Source: Streptomyces sp. NBC_01214
GTDB taxonomy: Bacteria; Actinomycetota; Actinomycetes; Streptomycetales; Streptomycetaceae
Assembly (NCBI RefSeq): GCF_026340975.1
Contig: NZ_JAPEOS010000003.1
Span: 1,922,001 to 1,986,000, forward strand
Direction of reading: 5' to 3'
DNA length: 64,000 bases
Shown here: positions 25,479 to 33,857 of the stretch, in pieces
Position numbering within the stretch: the first letter of the stretch is position 1
Layout: each line of letters starts with the position of its first letter
The notes under the pieces: model-generated
Databases searched by the model: none
What the model saw: the letters and a program-made list of their open reading frames with translations, nothing else
Told to the model about the DNA's origin: nothing
Translations under genes and position numbers: made by a program

Positions 25479-26695
25479 ATGTCTCAACTCACCGCCGCAG
25501 GGCAGCGCAAGATCCGCGACGTACTGGCCCGCCACGTCGACTCCGGCAAGATCCCCGGCGTCGTCGCCCTGTTTAGCAAGGACGACGAGACGCACGTCGA
25601 GATGCTCGGCACGATGGAGCATGACAGCGGTGCGCCGATGCGCCGGGACACCATCTTCCGGATGGCGTCCACCTCCAAGCCGGTCTCGATAGCGGCGGCG
25701 ATGGTGCTGCTCGACGAGTGCCGGCTCCGGCTGGACGACCCAGTGGACCGATGGCTGCCGGAGCTGGCCGACCGCCAGGTGCTGAAGGCGTTCGACGGCC
25801 CGATCGACGACACGGTCCCCGCGCACCGTCCGATCACCGTCCGGGACGTGCTGACCTCCACCTTCGGCCTCGGTATGGACATGACCTCCATCGGTACGCC
25901 GATCATGAACGAGGTCTTCGCACAGGGGCTGACGCCCAACCTGCCCACGCCGATGCCTGAGCAGGACGAGTGGCTGCGCCGCCTGGGCGCCCTGCCGCTG
26001 ATGCACCAGCCCGGAGAACATGGCAGTACCAGCTCGCCAGCGACCTGGCCGGCGTACTGGTCTCCCGGGTGACCGGCAAGACCTTCGAGGAGGCGCTGCG
26101 CGAACACGTCTTCGGCCCGCTGGGGATGGAGGACACCGGCTTCCACGTCCCGGACGACAAGATCGACCGGTTGCCGGTCCTCTACGCGCCCGACCCGGAG
26201 TCCGGCGAGTTCCACGTATGGGACGAATCCAGGGGAGGCCGTTGGAACGTTCCTCCGGCGTTCCAAGGCGGTGGCGGTGGTCTGGTCTCCACCGCGGACG
26301 ACTACCAGGCCTACTTCAAGATGCTGCTGAACGGCGGCAAACACGGCGGCGAGCGCGTTCTGTCTAGGCAGGCAGTGGAGCTGATGACCACCAACCGCCT
26401 CACCCCCGCGCAGAACGCCGCCCGCACCGAGCTGGCCACGAATAACGTCCACATCTCCTTCGGCCAGGGCCAGCACGGCGGTTGGGGCTTCGGGATGGCG
26501 GTGCGGACCTACCGCGGCGACTACGCTCCCGTCGGCCAGTTCGGCTGGGACGGCGGCGCCGGCACCTCCACCTACGCCGACCCCGTGAACAACGTCGTCG
26601 GTATCCTCCTCACCTAGGTCGGCACATCGGTCCCCGACTCGGTCCACCTGATGCACGACTTCTGGACCACTCTGTACCAGGTGATCGAGGACTGA
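25479..26695 (+). pseudogene. Serine hydrolase / class C beta-lactamase-like protein, frameshift plus nonsense
   Basis: The gene begins at the ATG at 25479 and carries the penicillin-binding fold motifs FRMASTSKPVSIAAAMVLLD (STSK active-site Ser-x-x-Lys) and ITVRDVLTSTFGLGMD. Near 26022 one base is missing: frame 1 runs into GEHGSTSSPAT while the other frame continues WQYQLASDLAGVLVSRVTGK. It goes on to FGMAVRTYRGDYAPVGQFGWDGGAGTSTYADP, interrupted at 26615 by TAG, and after the stop VPDSVHLMHDFWTTLYQVIE completes the C-terminus at 26693-26695. A single-base insertion and a C-to-T reversal would restore an EstB-like esterase of about 404 residues. Confidence 0.88.
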
Positions 26696-26799
26696 TCGCC
26701 CAGCAATTCCGTTCCCTCAACACATGCGGACGGGGCAGTGACCGGATTCGGTGGGTGTCGAGGAATCGCGCGCCTGAGCCACCGGCAGCGTCACGGCCC

Positions 26800-27157
26800 T
26801 GTCGGCTCGCCGGCCGAGCCACCTGCGGGGGTGGGGCGCCGGTGGGGTGATCGAAGAGGACAAGGAGCCATTCATCACCCCGGGTTTCCACGGTAGGCCG
26901 GCTGCGCGGAGCGCTGCGGCCATGGCGAGGCCGAAGGCGTGCCGGAGCCCCGGCAGATCGTGGGGCGAGGGGCGGCGGCGCGGCGGGAGCCGCGCCGCCG
27001 GGGAGTGGGCTGATGTCTTCGGGCAGCCAGTCGACCACGACTGCGCGCGTGCCGGATCAGGTGGCACGCCTTCGGAGCCGGTGGCGATCTCCTGGAAGCC
27101 GGCGTCGGACAGCACTGCGCGGACGCGGGCCAGCAGTTCCTCGCTCTGATCCTTCAC
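26800..27157 (-). pseudogene. Unrecognised small conserved protein, frameshifted
   Basis: From a GTG at 27157, one frame gives VKDQSEELLARVRAVLSDAG then FQEIATGSE. Another gives VVDWLPEDISPLPGGAAPAA, the first returns with LRHAFGLAMAAALRAAG, and the other ends with DEWLLVLFDHPTG. The blocks fit a ~120-residue actinobacterial protein of unknown function. Several frameshifts disrupt it. Confidence 0.5.
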
Positions 27158-27227
27158 GCGGAGGCTCTGGATCTGCAGTCCTGGGCTGTCTGCGCCTGCT
27201 GGATGCCGAGTGCCCCCAGGACGGCGT

Positions 27228-27557
27228 TCAGGTGTGGATGAGGCTGTTGGGGCCGTCCTGGCCGTCGGCGGTGTCGTCGTTGGACCAGTGGTCACCGGCC
27301 GCGAGGTAGCGGAAGGAGTGGCTGCGGCCGGTGGGGAGTTCCAGGGTGACCGCCCGGTTGCCGTCCTTGCGCGGGGTCAGCGCATGAACCCCCGGACGAC
27401 AGTCGTTGAAGTCACCGACGACGCTCACCTCCGCCGAAGGGGTGTCGGCGGGCAGGACGAAGGTGACCCTGGCAGTGGTCTTGCGCAGGGCGCGTTCCAG
27501 ACGAAAGGCCTGACAGACAGGGGGAGCGAGGATACGAGTCCATGCTCGGTGCAGCAC
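27228..27557 (-). CDS. Isoamylase early-set / AMPK glycogen-binding-like domain protein
   Basis: The C-terminal 85 residues form one immunoglobulin-like early-set domain as in glycogen-branching enzymes and AMPK beta: RKTTARVTFVLPADTPSAEV, SVVGDFNDCRPGVHALTPRK, AVTLELPTGRSHSFRYLAAG and HWSNDDTADGQDGPNS. Stand-alone proteins of this kind are common in Streptomyces and are presumed to bind glycogen-like alpha-glucan. The usual Trp of the GDFNDW motif is Cys here and a conserved Tyr/Phe is Ser (HWSND), hinting at decay. The start is uncertain; GTG 27557 is the best in-frame candidate, but the N-terminal 30 residues do not look native. Confidence 0.6.
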   Translation of the reverse strand: MLHRAWTRILAPPVCQAFRLERALRKTTARVTFVLPADTPSAEVSVVGDFNDCRPGVHALTPRKDGNRAVTLELPTGRSHSFRYLAAGDHWSNDDTADGQDGPNSLIHT

Positions 27558-27907
27558 CGGAGCCGTGCACACTGACGCCGCCGCCGGGTCACCCGGCCGC
27601 CGCACACTGGTGCTCCCCGGCGCTCTCTCCGCTCAGATCGAGTACAGCGTCGTCGAGCACCGCTTCAGGTTCGTGCAAGGTCCCGCCCCCTTGTCAGGAG
27701 AGTCTGCCTGCGACAAGTTTGCGGGGGAGGGGGCACCAGATACGTACAGGTCTTGCCGGAACCCGGCTACACGGCCGCCGGGAGCGGCGTCTGGTCCCAG
27801 GTCCGACCCTCCAGAGTTAGGCCACCCGCCTTGGGTGTGTGACCGCCCCACTGCTCCGCGATCGCGACCCCAGAGGTTGCGCCAGAAACGCCTTCCGACC
27901 CCACTCG
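27558..27907. other. No gene seen
   Basis: About 350 bases without a supported reading frame. No clear inverted-repeat end of an IS was found here. Confidence 0.35.
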
Positions 27908-28432
27908 TCAGAAGCGCGGCCCGACAGTGGGATGCGAGACCAAGGCACAGGCGGCGAACTGCAGTTGCGCTTCCCAAGCTGCCGCGTCGAGCCCCAGCGT
28001 GTACTCGATGCAGCATGCGCATGGGGGGAGTAGCGCCACGAATGCTTGCTCCTCGGCGGTCTCGACCTCTATCTCCGACCACTCGTCCGATGCCAACCCG
28101 GCGAGATCCACTTCCCCGGCGGTGAATCGCGTAGCCAGCCTGCGCAGCGCGTATCGTCGGGCCAGGTGGTGATCGGGCAGAGTGATCCCCAATTCTTCGA
28201 GAGCCTGCTCGAATGTATCGCGGATGTCCCGGGGGTCCGCATGACGCGGCAGGCCAGCGAGCTCGCGCAGGGTCGGCGTGTCCATTCCCATGGCGAGTGC
28301 CTGGGCAGCGGTCATCGGCAGGTCTTCCGGACACACCTGATCCGCCTGGTACAGCCACGCTGCCTCCACCAGGGGCGGATAGGCGCTACGGACAGGGCTG
28401 TCAGGTTCGGATGTGTCGTCTATCGCTGCCAT
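27908..28432 (-). CDS. Hypothetical protein, distant paralogue of the ISL3 cargo protein
   Basis: This is a 174-residue acidic soluble protein starting at the ATG at 28432. Its centre, ALAMGMDTPTLRELAGLPRH … FEQALEELGI, aligns in order with ALIAGVESPSLAMLAGLLRR … FDQVLEELGL of the protein encoded at 29585-30094. A similar helical stretch follows in both. It also has a CACC cysteine cluster near residue 138. No signal peptide is present. The pattern of small, acidic, diverged paralogues in an accessory region is reminiscent of immunity proteins, but that is only a suggestion. Confidence 0.7.
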   Translation of the reverse strand: MAAIDDTSEPDSPVRSAYPPLVEAAWLYQADQVCPEDLPMTAAQALAMGMDTPTLRELAGLPRHADPRDIRDTFEQALEELGITLPDHHLARRYALRRLATRFTAGEVDLAGLASDEWSEIEVETAEEQAFVALLPPCACCIEYTLGLDAAAWEAQLQFAACALVSHPTVGPRF

Positions 28433-28635
28433 GGTTCAAACGATGCCAGCAGGGCCCGCGAAAGCGCCTGGAAATTTGGACTGTCCCGGCAAACCGCCCT
28501 GCGGGCCGACCCACCTCATGCTGGTGCCCCGGTGACGCTCCGCGACCGCTCCCCAAGATCTGTGCCAGAACCGAGTTTTGACGGCACCGCTGACGGCTGA
28601 GCCTGCTGCCAGACCCCGGAGAGTGAGCGGGAGGC

Positions 28636-29169
28636 ATGAGATACTTGATCATGCCTGTGACTAACCCGTGGCTGGCCGGCCCGTCACCGAAGAAGCGCCT
28701 CGATCGAGATCGTTTGGAAGAGCGGATACTCAATCTGCTGTCGTCGCAGAACATGTGCGTGCTCGCGACGGCAGGGCCGGAAGGGCCTCTGGCGACGCCG
28801 GTGCGGTACTTCCACCTCGACTTCGCGGTGATGTTCTCCACGGCTCCCGGTTCGCCGAAGATGAGGAACCTCGCCGCTGACCCAAGGGTGTCGGTGGGGA
28901 TTTTTGCGCCGCTGGTCGGACAGGCCAGCAGCCGAGGTGCTCAGCTCTTCGGGCGGGCTCGCGTGCTGTCCGAAGACGACCCCGATTTCGAGTACTACTG
29001 GCCGGCGTTCCGCTGGCAGTCCGACCATGTCGAACGGTCGCGTTCTCTCGATGAACCAGCATCGGGACCTCTCGTGGTAATCGAGGCCGAGCGGATCGTC
29101 TATACCGAGCACTGGCTGCGGCGCGAGGGTTTTGCGCCGCGTCAGTTCTGGACCAAGCCGGGCCGGTAG
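28636..29169 (+). CDS. Pyridoxamine 5'-phosphate oxidase (PPOX) family flavoprotein
   Basis: The 177-residue product has the split-barrel FMN-binding fold: LEERILNLLSSQNMCVLATA, GPEGPLATPVRYFHLDFAVM, STAPGSPKMRNLAADPRVSV and GRARVLSEDDPDFEYY. It resembles general-stress/F420- or FMN-binding PPOX proteins, not PdxH itself. The start may be the ATG at 28636, very close to GGGAGG, or the TTG at 28645 or ATG at 28651, which have more usual spacing. It stands alone between inverted hypothetical genes and ISL3 debris. Confidence 0.83.
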   Translation: MRYLIMPVTNPWLAGPSPKKRLDRDRLEERILNLLSSQNMCVLATAGPEGPLATPVRYFHLDFAVMFSTAPGSPKMRNLAADPRVSVGIFAPLVGQASSRGAQLFGRARVLSEDDPDFEYYWPAFRWQSDHVERSRSLDEPASGPLVVIEAERIVYTEHWLRREGFAPRQFWTKPGR

Positions 29170-29244
29170 TCCGGCATCCCTGGTCGGCTGTCTGGGCGGT
29201 CAGCCCGCCTTGGCCGATTCTTCGGCGCGGGCTCGGGTGCTGGC

Positions 29245-29425
29245 GAGACGGGATCGATGGGAACAACAACTCCTTCAGTCGGAGCATGACCTCTTCCACG
29301 GCCCCGAACTATCAGCCCAACCGCTTTGCCCACGGACCATTTTCGGGCGACTTCACGTACGGCTCGAAGGGGCCCGGATGTCACTCAGAGTGGTCACACC
29401 ACAGAAGTTGAGCCAGGGCCCTCTC
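29245..29425 (-). pseudogene. 5' end of a second ISL3-type element (terminal repeat plus transposase start)
   Basis: The minus strand from 29299 encodes MEEVMLRLKELLFPSI, matching the first residues of the intact ISL3 transposase (MDDLAVRLKDLLFPSV). Upstream, the leader around 29310-29360 and the end repeat GTCACTCAGAGTGGTCACAC…TTGAGCCAG (29381-29417) match the right end of the intact element. Only this ~180-bp end of the older copy survives. Confidence 0.75.
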
Positions 29426-29584
29426 GTGAACATCCAAGGGCCCCAAGATCCGCAACTGCCGCCCAATCCAGCAGACAAACGCTGCTGCTGAACGGGTTCT
29501 GGCTCAGCTTCTGTGGTGCAGCCACGCTGAGTGACCGGATCGGCTCGGGAATGACAGATCCCGGTGGCGAGAACAAACCGCTGG

Positions 29585-30094
29585 TCATTCCCCCGCCCCA
29601 ACGGCCGACCCCTTGCTAAGGAACTGTTTCGCTGCCTCAACTGCTTCCCCGTTGAGTTCCTCGACGGAGACGCCCCAGCTCTCCTCCCAGCCGTTCAAGT
29701 TGTGCGCGCAGTGGACGAGGGGTTCGAGTTCCACGGGGTAGCCGAGGTCATAGGCGATGTCTGCCCAGATGAGGTGGGTGCCGACTGCGGGATCCAGGGA
29801 TCCGTCGGCGATCTGACCGGCGACCCAATGGGCCATGGCCCATTTCGCGGCCCGTGGGTCAGCGGGCGGGTGGAAGAGCAGTCCCAGCTCCTCCAGCACC
29901 TGGTCGAAGAGTGCCGGAGCCTCGGGCTCTTCGCGCCGGAGGAGACCGGCCAGCATGGCGAGGGAGGGGCTCTCGACGCCGGCGATCAGCGCGTCCAGCC
30001 CAGCCTGGATGAGCCGGTCCGACCCGACGTGCCTACCGAATGCCCTCTCGCGCGCCATGTGGTTGAGCTGCTTGAGAGCGTCGTCGCGGGTCAT
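29585..30094 (-). CDS. Cargo protein of the ISL3 element, hypothetical
   Basis: The 169-residue product from the ATG at 30094 (MTRDDALKQLNHMARERAFG) lies downstream of the transposase on the same strand and inside the terminal repeats. It is an acidic, all-helical-looking soluble protein with FDQVLEELGLLFHPPADPRA and HWVAGQIADGSLDPAVGTHL. Its closest match in the window is the gene at 27908-28432. A longer frame reaches 30139 with less convincing sequence. No enzymatic motif is visible. As IS cargo it may give the host or the element an advantage; an immunity- or regulator-like role is conceivable but not shown. Confidence 0.72.
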   Translation of the reverse strand: MTRDDALKQLNHMARERAFGRHVGSDRLIQAGLDALIAGVESPSLAMLAGLLRREEPEAPALFDQVLEELGLLFHPPADPRAAKWAMAHWVAGQIADGSLDPAVGTHLIWADIAYDLGYPVELEPLVHCAHNLNGWEESWGVSVEELNGEAVEAAKQFLSKGSAVGAGE

Positions 30095-30183
30095 CACAGT
30101 CTTCTCGATCGGCCATCCGGGAGAAGGAGACTCGCACATTCTCAGACGCTGCTGCCATCGAGTTCCTCCTGCGTGTTCGCCGA

Positions 30184-31782
30184 TCAGGACATGAGAACCC
30201 GTTTCCGCAGGAGGGCGAAGCCCGCGCGACCGAACATCTGGCGCTTGAGCATTTTGATCCTGTTGACATGTCCTTCAACGACGCCTGAGTTCCAGGGCAG
30301 GGTCAGGCCGGCGATGACGGCGTCCCGGTCTCGTTCGATTCCTGTGGCGAGGGTGTGGAGGCTGGGGAGGTCGTCCTGTCGGACGGCGTCGAGCCAGTCC
30401 GGCAGCTGTTCGCCCTGGCGCTCGGTCAGCATGGTCGCGAACGACCGGACGTGGCGGGTGAGGGCGGCGATCTCGGGGCAGTTGGCTGAGATGTTCTTGA
30501 GCTGGAGTTGCTCCGGTTCGGTCAGGGTCTCGGGGCGGCGGAGGATCCATCCGGCGACTGAGCGGGGCGAGGGGGGCCGGGCCGCCACCGGACGGGGTGA
30601 TGTCCGTTTGAGGTGCAGGTAGGCACGGACGCGTCCGTAGCTTCCCTGGTAACCGAGGGGGACGACCTCCTCCCATAGCTTCCAGGCGTTGGTGCAACCC
30701 TCACTCCAGCGGTCGTCGAGGTAGGGCTTGTACTCGTCCAGGATCGAGGACCGGTTCTGCCACTGGCCGGTGAAGAGGTCTTCCGGTCGTGCGGCGTCGG
30801 CGAAACGCTGAACGGTGCGGTATGTCATGCCCAGCTGACGTTGGATCGAGCGCCGGCTGTGCCCGGCCTCGATCAGGGCATGGATCGTGGCGTGCCGGGC
30901 TCTGGTGCGATCCGCGTAGCGGCTGCTGGTCGCCCACGGCGAGGTCGCGGGCTCGGCTGCCGGAGCCGGTTCTGTGTCGGGCTGCGGGGCAATGGGAACG
31001 AGTACGTGCAGGCAGCGACGGTGCTGGGAGACGCTTCGCTCGGCGGCCTCGCTGAGGTTGTGCCACAGGTGCCACCGGTCGGCGACCTGGACTGCCTGGG
31101 GTGCGCCGACGGTGGCACCCTCGGCGAAGAAGGGCGCCCGGTCCCGGCAGATCACCTCGATCCCAGGCCGCTTCGCGAGCCACGCTGCGAGGCTGGCCGA
31201 TTCCCGGTCGGGCAGCAGGTCGACCGGCCGGCGAGTCTCGACGTCCACCAGAACGGTCCCGTAGTGCCGTCCTTTGCGAGTCGCGTACTCGTCGACACCG
31301 ACCACCCGCGGGTCGGGCGGCTCCGGTTCCGGCAGTGCGTCGACCAGGCGCAGGACCGTACTCCGGCTGACGCCGACTCCGACCACCTGGGCCATGCGGG
31401 CACCGGCCCGGCCGGCCAAGGCCAGACCGATGTCGGACAGCGTCGAGCGAAGCCGCTCCGTCCGCTGGCCGTGGCGACGTGTCAGCCCCGGTATCTGCTC
31501 GACGAACGTCCGCCGACCACAGGAGGCATTCGGGCAGGTGAACCGCCGCACTCTCAACCGGAGAACCACACTCCTGCCACCGCTCGGCACGTCAGTAGGA
31601 AACCGCAGGTAGGACCCATGAACGTCGTCCGACCACGTCCCGCACAACGGACACGACGCGCCTACCGCCGAGCCCTGGACATCAACGCGCACTATCGCGA
31701 TGTCCACGTCTACCGACAGCACGACCACGTCTGCCACCGACGGGAACAGTAGATCCTTCAACCGAACTGCAAGGTCATCCAC
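30184..31782 (-). CDS. ISL3 family transposase
   Basis: The 532-residue product is full length and unbroken. It has the N-terminal zinc-finger region (ASCPLCGTWSDDVHGSYLRF and RRFTCPNASCGRRTFVEQIP), the first catalytic Asp in RVVGVDEYATRKGRHYGTVL, the second in VICRDRAPFFAEGA, and the late Glu in LPWNSGVVEGHVNRIKMLKR. An inserted region around residue 270-340 carries a second HTH (GHSRRSIQRQLGMTYRTVQR). The start is the ATG at 31782, preceded by the ~120-bp leader and right terminal repeat. Confidence 0.93.
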   Translation of the reverse strand: MDDLAVRLKDLLFPSVADVVVLSVDVDIAIVRVDVQGSAVGASCPLCGTWSDDVHGSYLRFPTDVPSGGRSVVLRLRVRRFTCPNASCGRRTFVEQIPGLTRRHGQRTERLRSTLSDIGLALAGRAGARMAQVVGVGVSRSTVLRLVDALPEPEPPDPRVVGVDEYATRKGRHYGTVLVDVETRRPVDLLPDRESASLAAWLAKRPGIEVICRDRAPFFAEGATVGAPQAVQVADRWHLWHNLSEAAERSVSQHRRCLHVLVPIAPQPDTEPAPAAEPATSPWATSSRYADRTRARHATIHALIEAGHSRRSIQRQLGMTYRTVQRFADAARPEDLFTGQWQNRSSILDEYKPYLDDRWSEGCTNAWKLWEEVVPLGYQGSYGRVRAYLHLKRTSPRPVAARPPSPRSVAGWILRRPETLTEPEQLQLKNISANCPEIAALTRHVRSFATMLTERQGEQLPDWLDAVRQDDLPSLHTLATGIERDRDAVIAGLTLPWNSGVVEGHVNRIKMLKRQMFGRAGFALLRKRVLMS

Positions 31783-32042
31783 GGCTCCGAACTGTCAGCC
31801 CAACCATCCGGACGGACAGCCATTTTCGGGCGACCTCGCCAACACCTGTCACTGTCGCCGCCGTTACTCACCGTGGCCGGATCACAGAACTTGAGCCAGA
31901 ACCGCTGAACGTGAACAAAGCCAGACACCACGATGCTCACCGACGTGCTCACGGGCTGGGACCGCGGAGACCTTGGGCGGCCGCACCCTGCTGGCGGGGG
32001 CCGGCGCCTGGGGTTGATTCCGGCGCCGCCGGGCTGCTCACA

Positions 32043-32272
32043 CCACTACGACCGGCCTCGCCGGGGCCGGACGGCCGGTCCGCACCTACACCCTGCTCGG
32101 CGTCCGCGCCGCTGACGGTCAGCCGGTCCACCTGCCCAGTAGCCGTCCCGCCGGCACCCGGATCGCCTGGACCGGCCCCGTCGGGGAGAAGGAGGAGTTC
32201 GAGCTGACCGACGGGGTACTGCCGGACGGCACCTACGCGGCGGAGCGGGTGGCGGTGTACAGGATGCAATGA
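32043..32272 (+). pseudogene. C-terminal fragment of an unidentified protein
   Basis: A frame ending in TGA at 32270-32272 encodes TTGLAGAGRPVRTYTLLGVR, AADGQPVHLPSSRPAGTRIA and ELTDGVLPDGTYAAERVAVY. It has good coding character but no start. The sequence upstream to the ISL3 end reads in another frame (MLTDVLTGWDRGDLG). I do not recognise the family. Confidence 0.45.
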
Positions 32273-32607
32273 GGAGCTGCGCCACGTGGCCAGCTGGCTT
32301 GCCCGGGAGCACCGGCGCCTCCGGCGGCACCCCCTCTCTCCAACGGGCCGCCCTACCCGCGCGGCGAGGTCACCCTCGGGCGGCACACGTGCAGGGGCCG
32401 GCGGGATAGCTCGTCGACACCTGAGGGCCATCGGAGGGTCGCGTAGGTCAGGTAGTCCGTGCCGGCTCGGTCGGCGTAGAGCCAACGTGGTAGATGATCC
32501 GTTTCTGCGGGCCCAGAAGTGCAGTTCGCCCGGGCGGAGTTCGCCGCGGGCGACGGGCCGGTGGGCGGTGCGGGGGAGCTGGGCGTGGGGCCAGTAGGCG
32601 TATGGAC
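32273..32607. other. Degraded DNA, possible minus-strand gene scrap
   Basis: No intact gene. On the minus strand around 32470-32600 a frame reads AYWPHAQLPRTAHRPVARGE then LRPGELHFWARRN, which weakly recalls the NlpC/P60 hydrolase pattern (LPRT…LRPGDLVFW). It is too short and broken to call. Confidence 0.25.
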
Positions 32608-32800
32608 GAGGCTGCTGCAGCCCTCGTGCCCTGGAGCCGTCGGGCCCTCGGCCTCGATCCGGAGATCTCCGACGACCCCGGCCGCCGCAAGGGCCAGGGC
32701 TTCAAGGTCGTTCCCAATCGTTGGATCGTGGAACGCACCTTGGAGTGGATCACCCGGCGGCGCCGCTGCCTGCGCGACGCCCCCGGCCGTGGGGGTGCGG
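32608..32800 (+). pseudogene. IS5-family transposase C-terminal fragment
   Basis: The frame reads GFKVVPNRWIVERTLEWITR then RRRCLRDAP, the catalytic-Glu helix of the IS5/IS1182-like 'VVPRRWVVERTLAWLTR' type. It is flanked by unrelated sequence on both sides. Confidence 0.7.
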
Positions 32801-32812
32801 TAGACGGGGCGG

Positions 32813-33448
32813 TCAGTGTTCGAGGTCGGCGCGCATGGCGGCGAAGAGGCGGGCGGCGTCGGCCGGGGTGGTGTGGGGGAAGAGTGCGACGGCGGCGGTG
32901 TTGGTGTCGGACCAGCCGCAGATGACGTCGGTGGTGGTGGCGGACTCGGGCAGGCTGAGGCACTCGAGGGATCCGCCGAATGGGCCGGGCTGGTACGGCT
33001 TGGCGGTGGTGGGGGTGCCGGTGGAACCGTTCTGCAGCGCGTAGTCGATCAGGCCGCGCCAAAGGTGCTCGCGACGCTTGTTCGGGTCCTCGGGAACGCT
33101 GTCGACGCCAACGAAAAGGATGCGGCGGCCGGAGGTCTGCCCGGCGCGGTTGTAGTCAGCGACCACCAGGTGCATGCCGTCACGCATCTCGCCCGGGTCA
33201 ACCGGGACGTCGGAGACCGCGCTGGCACCGGTGGCCTTGGTGAGCCCGCCGGCGGTGGCGGCCTCGGCCAGCGTGTGCTTGCCCGAACCGGCGGGCGAGG
33301 TGGAGGAGGCGGGCGCGGAGACAGTGGCGGTGGCGACGGGAGGGGCAGGAGGGGCTTCGGCTTCGGCCGCGGGGTCGCAGGCGGTCAGCGTCAGCGTGGT
33401 TGCGAGGGCGATCGTGGCGAGGAGGGCGCGGGGACCAAGGACGGGCAT
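32813..33448 (-). CDS. Secreted lipoprotein of unknown function
   Basis: The 211-residue product starts with a lipoprotein signal: MPVLGPRALLATIALATTLT then LTAC, where the lipobox Cys is about residue 24. A Pro/Ala/Ser/Thr linker (about residues 30-55) leads to a globular domain with DGMHLVVADYNRAGQTSGRR, SLECLSLPESATTTDVICGW and FPHTTPADAARLFAAMRADL. Two cysteines in the mature part may form a disulfide. Streptomyces has many lipoproteins of this build whose role is unknown. It is probably membrane-anchored outside the cell. Confidence 0.8.
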   Translation of the reverse strand: MPVLGPRALLATIALATTLTLTACDPAAEAEAPPAPPVATATVSAPASSTSPAGSGKHTLAEAATAGGLTKATGASAVSDVPVDPGEMRDGMHLVVADYNRAGQTSGRRILFVGVDSVPEDPNKRREHLWRGLIDYALQNGSTGTPTTAKPYQPGPFGGSLECLSLPESATTTDVICGWSDTNTAAVALFPHTTPADAARLFAAMRADLEH

Positions 33449-33574
33449 GGCAGAGTCTCCCGGGGTGTGGTGGTCGGCTGGGCTGCTGGGCCCAATGGCC
33501 GCACGCTAGTGGCCGACTGGGCGGGCGGGTGCCCCGAGCCCAGTTCCCTTACAGCACTGGGACATGGTGGTGAC

Positions 33575-33751
33575 GCAAGGGAGCGGTAGCGCTCGACCGA
33601 GCGCTGACTGACCCCGAGCTCGGCCGCGACGGCGCTGGTCGTTCCTCAGCTGCCTCATCAGGAAGTTGATGCGGCCCTTCAACGTCTTGGGCGGCTCCCG
33701 CGTGAACGTCTCCCGGTCCGCGCGCTCCAGGGCGTCCTCGATGTCACCCAC
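33575..33751 (-). pseudogene. Tpg-type telomere terminal protein, frameshifted and truncated
   Basis: From the ATG at 33751 the frame gives MGDIEDALERADRETFTREP, then PKTLKGRINFLMRQL, the typical N-terminus of Streptomyces terminal protein Tpg (…F.R.PPKT…R..FLM.Q). After a frameshift the helix-turn-helix follows in another frame: TTSAVAAELGVSQRSVERYR. The C-terminal half is missing. Intact Tpg is covalently bound to the 5' ends of linear replicons and primes telomere patching. Confidence 0.75.
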
Positions 33752-33857
33752 CGTCTACTCCCCTTCGTTCAGGCCGGCGTCGCTGCGCTCGATGGGCCTG
33801 GCCGGGTCCAGCCCCTCCTCCGTCAGCTCCACCGCCCACGGGGGATGCCACCTCTGG

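Larger units (their letters stand above)
29495..31903 (-). mobile_element. Complete ISL3-family element with cargo gene and 8-bp target duplication
   Basis: The left end begins GGTTCTGGCTCAGCTTCTGT (29495) and the right end is the imperfect inverse (GGTTCTGGCTCAAGTTCTGT read inward from 31903), with about 35 of 43 positions matching. Both ends are flanked by the identical octamer GCTGAACG (29487-29494 and 31904-31911), the 8-bp duplication expected for ISL3. Between them lie the transposase (30184-31782) and a second gene on the same strand (29585-30094). The length is 2409 bp, about 0.9 kb longer than the transposase gene requires. Confidence 0.9.

Noticed and set aside
29381..29540. A 160-bp MITE-like unit formed by the inverted ISL3-type ends at 29381 and 29495.
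   Set aside because: The octamer GCTGAACG beside 29495 is matched at 31904, so the second end belongs to the complete ISL3 element; the first is the end of an older copy in the same orientation as that element.
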